From: CAYNLK01 sp964398055
GTDB taxonomy: Bacteria; Chloroflexota; Anaerolineae; 4572-78; J111
Length of the DNA: 64,000 nucleotides
NCBI GenBank assembly: GCA_964398055.1
Contig: CAYNLK010000010.1
Location: forward strand, 1 to 64,000
Direction: 5' to 3'
The notes below the pieces were generated by a model. That model searched no databases, was not told the origin of the DNA, and saw only the letters and a program-made list of their open reading frames with translations. Below are positions 59,093 to 64,000 of this stretch, piece by piece (within the stretch, counting starts at the first letter, position 1; each line of letters begins with the position of its first letter). Position numbers and translations under genes: made by a program.

Positions 59093-61049
59093 ACCAAACG
59101 TCAATAGTGTGCCGGTCGGGAGGTAAAGAGAACCGGGCATAAGCCCGGCCGGCTTCATGCTGAAGAGTAAAGTTGACCGGCCGGCCGTCAACCTCAATTT
59201 GCCTGACTTCTCGGATAGCCGGAATGAGGACGGTTAGTTCAAAATCACCGCCCGGCGCGGCCTGGAGTTGGAAGGTCAATTTCTGAGCCGCCTCATCCCA
59301 ACTCAGGGTGTGGAATTGAGCCTGGTCTTTACAATGCACAAACTCCAAGAAACGGGCCGCACTCCAGATAGGCAGGCCCTTTTCAGCGGCATACGCCAGG
59401 GTGCCCCTGGCCCAGGCTTCAACCTGGGGGCGCACCGGGCTGGTAGGGTGGTAAAAGTCAATGTGAAATTGAGTAGCCAGGGCAGTGTGATAGGTCAGGG
59501 CGTTGTCAATCATCTGCTGCGAAACATCAATGGCGGCAGCAGGCTCTAACGCTTGCCAACCGCTATTGACACCTTTCAGTAACTGTTCGTCAATCAGCTC
59601 AGTCAATAACTGGTAATTATCGATGATTTGGCCGGTTTCATCCACCATTTTCATAGGCCGGCCGCTGCCGGTAAGGTAACCATGCACCCAGCGGCCGTCT
59701 GCGGCGCGCAGCAGAGGCCCCATCTGATAGAAGTCAAGATTCATTCCAAAGCCGTTAGCCGCCTGGACTTTGGCCGTTTCAACCCAGCCGGTCCATAGTA
59801 CCCGGTGGGTTCGCACCGTTTTGAGGGCCGGCAAGGTGTAACCTTCGGCTTCAAAAGCGGCTACGTAGGCTTGATAGCCCTCGGCCAGCCCCTCTTCTAC
59901 GTAGGGGTGTAGGCTAAACTCGTGACCACGCTCCCGCCACGCCTCCACTTGAGCTGGCGTAGGCGGCTGTTCCTGGTCGGCCGGAAACGGGTCGAGCCAA
60001 TTTTGAACATGCTGCCTGGCCAGGCCGGCCCTTCGCCGCAGGAGGTTGTCTGAGCGGGGACGAGGGGTATAAAGAATGCTCATCGTTCCGTTATGGGCCT
60101 CAACCAGAGACAGCACCGCTTCGATATTAGTGACCGGGTTGGCATGGGAATCACCCGTAACAATCAGGAGGGCCGGGCTGGCGTTGGGTAAGTGCCACAG
60201 GCGGGGTAGCGGCAACCGGTCGGCCGCCAGTGCGGTGACGAGTTGGCTGAACAGGCGCATTTGCTCGTCGGCCTGAGGAATAGCCATACGTTCCAGGTCA
60301 ATCCAATCAAAAAAAAGCTCTTGCGCTCGCAGACCCTCAAAGCCGTCGCGCTCCTGGCCCACTTTTAAGGGGTCACCCTGGCGGGTGTAGGCCACGCTCC
60401 GAGCCAGGTCAAAGGCCCACAACGCGGCCCAGCCCTGGCCGTGTGGTCGCATGGTCACGGCCGGCCGGCCCGTTGCCGTATTCCTGTTGCGGTAAAGCCA
60501 GGCCACTACGGTAGCATCAACCGGCCGGTAATGGTTGGCCTGGCCGTGGAACTGCAAGGTTTCGCTGGTCAGACCCGCTCCAATTGGCTGGATTGATTCG
60601 ATTTTTAGGTAACCATCCGTAGTAAGGCCGGTTTCAACTTCTACACCCAGTAAGGAGGATAGGCTGGCCTCGGGGCGCATGGCCACCAGACGTCCGCCGC
60701 CGGCCACATAGGCTTCTAGCCATTGCGCTTGTTCAGTCGTCAGCGGGCCTTCAGCCAGCACAACCAAGGCCACCGACTTTAGTCTTTCGGGCGTAAGGGC
60801 CTGAATTTCAATGGATTGAAACAGGTTCAGCCCTTCGGCCCGGAGAATTTCACCCAGGTAAAGCCCAAAAGGGCTGGCAGCGTTATTGTTTACCAGTAGT
60901 AGCGGCGCCATCTCTGCGGCAACAGCCGGTGGAACAACGGGGGTTTGGGGTGACAGGTTGGCCCATTGGCGGTAGCTCAACCATGTCGCCACGCCGGTTG
61001 CGCCGGCCAGGGCGGCATATTGCAGAAATTCACGGCGGTCAATTTTCAT
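59085..61049 (-). CDS. Tat-exported polysaccharide-deacetylase-like protein
   Basis: 654 residues. A twin-arginine signal (KIDRREFLQYAALAGATG) begins it. Residues ~50-230 resemble a glutamine-amidotransferase/ThuA-like domain (LTTEQAQWLEAYVAGGGRLVAMRPE). Residues ~290-560 resemble a NodB-type deacetylase barrel: LLIVTGDSHANP, EFSLHPYVEEGL, HIDFYHPTSP. A beta-rich tail (560-654) ends it. Likely acts on exopolysaccharide outside the membrane. ATG at 61049. Promoter copy D (61123-61164) lies 74 bp upstream. Divergent from the response regulator. Confidence 0.75.
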   Translation of the reverse strand: MKIDRREFLQYAALAGATGVATWLSYRQWANLSPQTPVVPPAVAAEMAPLLLVNNNAASPFGLYLGEILRAEGLNLFQSIEIQALTPERLKSVALVVLAEGPLTTEQAQWLEAYVAGGGRLVAMRPEASLSSLLGVEVETGLTTDGYLKIESIQPIGAGLTSETLQFHGQANHYRPVDATVVAWLYRNRNTATGRPAVTMRPHGQGWAALWAFDLARSVAYTRQGDPLKVGQERDGFEGLRAQELFFDWIDLERMAIPQADEQMRLFSQLVTALAADRLPLPRLWHLPNASPALLIVTGDSHANPVTNIEAVLSLVEAHNGTMSILYTPRPRSDNLLRRRAGLARQHVQNWLDPFPADQEQPPTPAQVEAWRERGHEFSLHPYVEEGLAEGYQAYVAAFEAEGYTLPALKTVRTHRVLWTGWVETAKVQAANGFGMNLDFYQMGPLLRAADGRWVHGYLTGSGRPMKMVDETGQIIDNYQLLTELIDEQLLKGVNSGWQALEPAAAIDVSQQMIDNALTYHTALATQFHIDFYHPTSPVRPQVEAWARGTLAYAAEKGLPIWSAARFLEFVHCKDQAQFHTLSWDEAAQKLTFQLQAAPGGDFELTVLIPAIREVRQIEVDGRPVNFTLQHEAGRAYARFSLPPDRHTIDVWYG

Positions 61050-61122
61050 AATCTTTCACCACCAGAGATTTGAGTAACTCCAAAATCTTGGTAAGATTCA
61101 CTAACATCAAAATATATCAGGG

Positions 61123-61164
61123 TTTGATAGTAAAGTAGTAAGAAGTAAATTAGAAAAAGGTTAG
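61123..61164 (-). promoter_or_regulatory. Conserved promoter element, copy D (Tat protein)
   Basis: Minus strand: CTAAC (61164-61160), N6, CTAAT (61153-61149), N14, TTTACTATCAAA (61134-61123). Spacing is identical to copies A and B; the -10 would be TACTAT. Confidence 0.75.
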
Positions 61165-61203
61165 ACTCTCAATTTCAGGAAAGTGATGGGTTTTTGGTCG
61201 TGT

Positions 61204-61330
61204 CTGGCAGGCTGCCGGAGAGATTCCTGGAGTCGAGGCTTTAGCTGGCAAAAAACGGGGCATTTTCCGGCTAAAGCCTTGACCCCGGCTCTTTTGAACC
61301 CATAGCAACCTCTATCCGGCAAGCTGCCAG
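61204..61330. repeat. Nested inverted repeats upstream of the response regulator
   Basis: Outer arms CTGGCAGGCTGCCGGA (61204-61219) and TCCGGCAAGCTGCCAG (61315-61330) match at 14 of 16 positions. Inner arms AGGCTTTAGC (61236-61245) and GCTAAAGCCT (61270-61279) pair exactly. As RNA this gives a long two-tier hairpin. It could be a small structured RNA, a MITE or an attenuator. Confidence 0.55.
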
Positions 61331-61433
61331 AGCATGGTAGATAAAAGGCTTTGACTTAAACACCTCTTTCAGGGTAGAATCATCTTTGAACAAAACTGTT
61401 ATACGATTATGAGCCAGGGTCAGAGTGCCAGCT

Positions 61434-62069
61434 ATGGATAAAATTCGGGTATTGATTGTAGATGACCACCTGGTAATCCGGGAAGGATTAACGGTGATGC
61501 TCGAATCTACAGGGGAGTTCATTGTGGTGGGACAAGCCACTACTGGCCAGGAGGCGATCATTCTGGCGAGAGAGTTACGGCCTGACATCGCTATTATTGA
61601 TATCCAGATGCCCAATATGGACGGAATTGACGCTACGCAGCAGATCAGACGGCAGGCGCCAACCACACAAGTGGTCATTCTCAGCACCTTTGACCAAGAT
61701 GAATATATTTATCAGAGTATTCAAGCCGGGGCCAGAGGCTTTTTACCCAAGGGCAGTAGCCTGGAGGATTTATTGAGCGCAATTCGGGCTGCCGCCCGGG
61801 GCGAGTCTTGGTTACCGCCGGCTATTGCTACCAGGCTGGCAAATCGCATCGCTGAATTACGCGCTGAACCAGAGCTGACCCAACGAGAATGGGATGTGCT
61901 CCGTTTGATGGTGCAAGGCTTACGCAATAAAGAGATTGGCGAGCAGCTCCAGATAACGGAACGGACCATCAAAAACCACGTGGCTAATGTGATGGCCAAG
62001 CTAGGGGCCAGGAACCGAACGGAGGCTGTTGCCCGGGCCATTCAGGAAGGGTGGGTGAGTCTAGATTAA
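61434..62069 (+). CDS. NarL/FixJ-type response regulator
   Basis: 211 residues. Receiver domain: IRVLIVDDHLVIREGL (acidic pair), IAIIDIQMPNMDG (phospho-Asp), VILSTFDQ (Thr), GFLPKGS (Lys). LuxR-type HTH from about 145: LTQREWDVLRLMVQGLRNKEIGEQLQITERTIKNHVANVMAKL. No histidine kinase is adjacent. It is divergent from the Tat protein gene carrying promoter copy D, so it is a candidate (unproven) regulator of the CTAAC elements. ATG at 61434 is preferred; a GTG at 61425 is possible. Confidence 0.95.
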   Translation: MDKIRVLIVDDHLVIREGLTVMLESTGEFIVVGQATTGQEAIILARELRPDIAIIDIQMPNMDGIDATQQIRRQAPTTQVVILSTFDQDEYIYQSIQAGARGFLPKGSSLEDLLSAIRAAARGESWLPPAIATRLANRIAELRAEPELTQREWDVLRLMVQGLRNKEIGEQLQITERTIKNHVANVMAKLGARNRTEAVARAIQEGWVSLD

Positions 62070-62100
62070 AGGTCCGGTACTTAAGTACGGTATAAGATCA

Positions 62101-62136
62101 GTCAAAAAGGTCGAGGCAAGCCTCGACCTTTTTGAC
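62101..62136. terminator. Strong terminator after the response regulator
   Basis: GTCAAAAAGGTCGAGGC (62101-62117) and its exact inverse complement at 62120-62136 with a 2-nt gap; the right arm ends CTTTTTGAC. A perfect 17-bp stem, bidirectional in form. Confidence 0.85.
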
Positions 62137-62161
62137 TGCCCCAACCTGCAACTTTTAGACG

Positions 62162-62190
62162 ATGACATCTGTTTAAATGAATACTATAAT
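62162..62190 (+). promoter_or_regulatory. Sigma-70-type promoter of the DUF5060-like gene
   Basis: ATGACA (62162-62167), 17-bp spacer, TATAAT (62185-62190), about 58 bp before the ATG. Confidence 0.6.
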
Positions 62191-62248
62191 GAATGCGGGG
62201 AAAATTACTCTATTCTTTACAGTTCAAGAAAGCCACACAGCAATAAAT

Positions 62249-64000
62249 ATGAAAACAATAAGATTCGGTCAGCTCTTAATCCTAATTTTTATGTTCACCG
62301 GTTTAGCTCTGGCAACTTTAACAGTCAATGTAAGGGCGAATAGTTTGCCCCATGAAGTTGTCGCTGCTACTCAGAACCGAACCGCAAAATATAGCTTTGC
62401 TACTGCGCCGGTCACTGAGGCTTTTTCTCCAACCGTATGGTTACCAGTGGTGATGAAAAATCAGGGGCCGGCTATCTTTAATATTGACGTTCTCGCCACA
62501 AACGTTAGAGTCTACGAAAAGTATGAGGTAAGATTTTCAATCAATACTGCCGCCGACTACCCTTTTTTTGAGTACGACGAGAGTCCACCGCCTGGCGTAT
62601 TGCCCAGAATCGGGATCACCGTTGAGGGGATATTCACTACGCCGTCAGGACAGCTCTTGAGACAACCGGCCTTCTACACCACGGAAGTGGCGCGGATAGG
62701 CAGCGGAGCGAACATGTACTTTGTTGAAACCAACCGGAGCTATTGGGTCTTGAGGTTTTCCCCGCAGGAGCCAGGGCAGTATCAGGTGGCCCTCTCTGCC
62801 CAGGATGCTACCGGCTCCAGTACGGTTGCGGTAGGTAACTTCACCGCCGCCGCGCCTGTTAGAAAAGGCTTTATTCAGGTTAGCCGTGCTGACCCACGGT
62901 ATTTTGAGTTTTCTAACGGCGACATCTTCTGGCCCATCGGCCCGGCCTGGGCCGATAACGCCTCCACGAACCCCAACGCCAGAAGTATGGACTACACCCA
63001 GTACAAGAATACCGGGCAAAACCTGGAACGGCCCTGGATGGGAGGGCAGGGAGCTTACTCTACCAATTGGGCCCGTTGGATCTCCTCGGCTGAAAGGCAT
63101 GGAAATGAGGGCATTATGAGCCGCCTCAATTTCCGGGAAAAATATCCAGGGCACGAGCTGTCCTATGAAATCTTTTATCCGGCAGGTTTTAGAATCTGGA
63201 TACCTCAATGGGGGAATGAGATATTTGCTCCCCGGATCAAGCCCAATACAACCTATCAAGTCAGTCTGGCGCTCAAAACCGCAAATATATCGGGGCCACG
63301 AAATGGCGCCTACCCTTACGGTTTTGTCATCAAGCTGCACGATTTTCTGTCTCACGAAGAGAATATCAGCGTTACAGAAAACGCCTTGAGAAACAAACCC
63401 GAAATAATCGAACATATCTCGTCGAACCAGGATTGGCGTACTATTAACACTACTTTTACCACCCCGGCCAATGTGGGCAGCGACATTTCGCTGTATCTGG
63501 ATAATGTTACCAATGGCAACGTTTACATTGACCGGTTTTCAATGAAAGAGGTTTTGCCGGATGGCAGCTTGGGCGGAGAGTTGATCCGCAACCCCGTCGC
63601 CGACCTACATACTTATGTGGACCCGCGAGCGGCTGCCTTTTTTGACTGGCAGGTGGAACAGGGGGAACAGAACGGCGTCTTCTTTAAATATGTAGTCCAC
63701 GACAAAAATGACTGGATTCAAAACCATCTGCTGGCGAACGGTCAATGGGCTGAACAAGGCGATGGTTATTACCAACCTGAAAATAGTAAGGCCAGGTGGT
63801 TGCTGCGGCAATGGTATCGCTACCTGGCGGCCCGCTGGGGCTACTCCACGGCCATTCACTCCTGGGAATTGAACAACGAAGGTCCGCCCAACGCCGACCC
63901 ACCCGGCAGCGGTACGGCCCCCCATTGGGTCACGGCCCAGGCCTTTGCCAGGTATATGCACCAGATTGATAGCCATCCGCACCTGGCCTCCACCTCTTTC
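62249..64000 (+). CDS. Secreted DUF5060-type glycoside hydrolase-like protein, cut by the right edge
   Basis: 584 codons are open to the window end. A signal peptide (MKTIRFGQLLILIFMFTGLALA) is followed by a spacer with VWLPVVMK near residue 70, an early version of the YLPLV signature. Then comes an N-terminal beta-domain like DUF5060 (VYEKYEVRFSI, GIFTTPSGQ, YWVLRFSPQEPGQYQVALSAQD) and GFIQVSRADPRYFEFSNGDIFWPIGPA, which introduces the TIM-barrel of cellulase-like hydrolases, interrupted by an inserted carbohydrate-binding-like stretch. The visible part ends in the barrel (HSWELNNEG, probable acid/base Glu). The frame is not closed in this window. Substrate unknown. Confidence 0.75.
   Translation, partial: MKTIRFGQLLILIFMFTGLALATLTVNVRANSLPHEVVAATQNRTAKYSFATAPVTEAFSPTVWLPVVMKNQGPAIFNIDVLATNVRVYEKYEVRFSINTAADYPFFEYDESPPPGVLPRIGITVEGIFTTPSGQLLRQPAFYTTEVARIGSGANMYFVETNRSYWVLRFSPQEPGQYQVALSAQDATGSSTVAVGNFTAAAPVRKGFIQVSRADPRYFEFSNGDIFWPIGPAWADNASTNPNARSMDYTQYKNTGQNLERPWMGGQGAYSTNWARWISSAERHGNEGIMSRLNFREKYPGHELSYEIFYPAGFRIWIPQWGNEIFAPRIKPNTTYQVSLALKTANISGPRNGAYPYGFVIKLHDFLSHEENISVTENALRNKPEIIEHISSNQDWRTINTTFTTPANVGSDISLYLDNVTNGNVYIDRFSMKEVLPDGSLGGELIRNPVADLHTYVDPRAAAFFDWQVEQGEQNGVFFKYVVHDKNDWIQNHLLANGQWAEQGDGYYQPENSKARWLLRQWYRYLAARWGYSTAIHSWELNNEGPPNADPPGSGTAPHWVTAQAFARYMHQIDSHPHLASTSF

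Larger units (their letters stand above)
61050..61433. other. Divergent intergenic region with promoter element and nested hairpins
   Basis: It holds promoter copy D near the minus-strand gene and a 127-bp nested inverted repeat (61204-61330) near the regulator gene. No further gene is seen. Confidence 0.7.

Noticed and set aside
62645..63415. Minus-strand reading frame of 256 codons
   Set aside because: Antisense to the DUF5060-like gene, whose frame has a signal peptide, a promoter and family motifs.

Overview
This window most likely comes from a member of the Chloroflexota (Anaerolineae/Caldilineae-like, probably uncultured). The evidence is indirect. Large secreted proteins are built from DUF11, LamG and PKD modules with Thr/Pro-rich linkers and a C-terminal 'YLPLV(F/I)(K/N)' signature. 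There are AAA-like ATPases fused to TIR or protein kinase domains, a GITPYDTTHLGHAF-type CysS, and spacers made of degenerate heptanucleotide tandem repeats. No rRNA, tRNA or CRISPR array was recognised.

Layout. At 0-1 kb a cysS gene is broken after about 96 codons and joined to an ISKra4-like transposase fragment that runs off the left edge. Two hairpins and 11-bp direct repeats follow. From 1 to 21 kb lies a mostly minus-strand set of genes for cell-surface glycans or a peptide product. It holds two NTP_transf_5-type proteins, an HprK-like ATPase, a B12-binding radical SAM protein, a SUMF1/FGE-like protein, a flippase, two GT2 enzymes, two membrane GT-C enzymes, a DUF5693-like membrane protein with a His-rich loop and a PIN/Phd toxin-antitoxin pair. 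At its 5' end is a 23-codon gene (20794-20865) that resembles a RiPP leader peptide and sits inside a 290-bp inverted-repeat unit. Many spacers in 6-32 kb are heptamer repeats, several of which supply the stop codons of neighbouring genes.

From 21 to 30 kb there is a DUF11 surface protein and then a minus-strand operon: TIR-AAA protein, AAA-kinase-TPR-coiled coil-membrane protein, secreted SH3b protein. This is a candidate signalling or defence module. From 30 to 34 kb are housekeeping-type genes: an SLC13 permease, then tgt and uppP behind a strong promoter. From 34 to 62 kb lies an envelope/exopolysaccharide region: a hexapeptide acyltransferase, a DUF1624 membrane acyltransferase, a polysaccharide deacetylase, and a giant LamG protein with its lipoprotein partner. 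A nine-gene operon (53.85 to 45.05 kb) combines Gfo/Idh, GT2, EmrE-like, WecB, FAD oxidoreductase, GT39, ACP, SDR and acyl-AMP ligase genes. It is followed by two PKD surface proteins, a lipoprotein hydrolase, a Tat-exported deacetylase-like protein and a NarL-type response regulator. The right edge holds the start of a DUF5060-type secreted glycoside hydrolase-like protein.

The strongest new observation is a promoter element (CTAAC-N6-CTAA(T/G)-N14-TTTATCATTAAA) found upstream of four separate minus-strand transcription units in 37-61 kb. Three copies have identical spacing, which suggests one regulon for exopolysaccharide and surface proteins. The other leads are the RiPP-like microgene, the TIR/kinase operon and the heptamer spacers.
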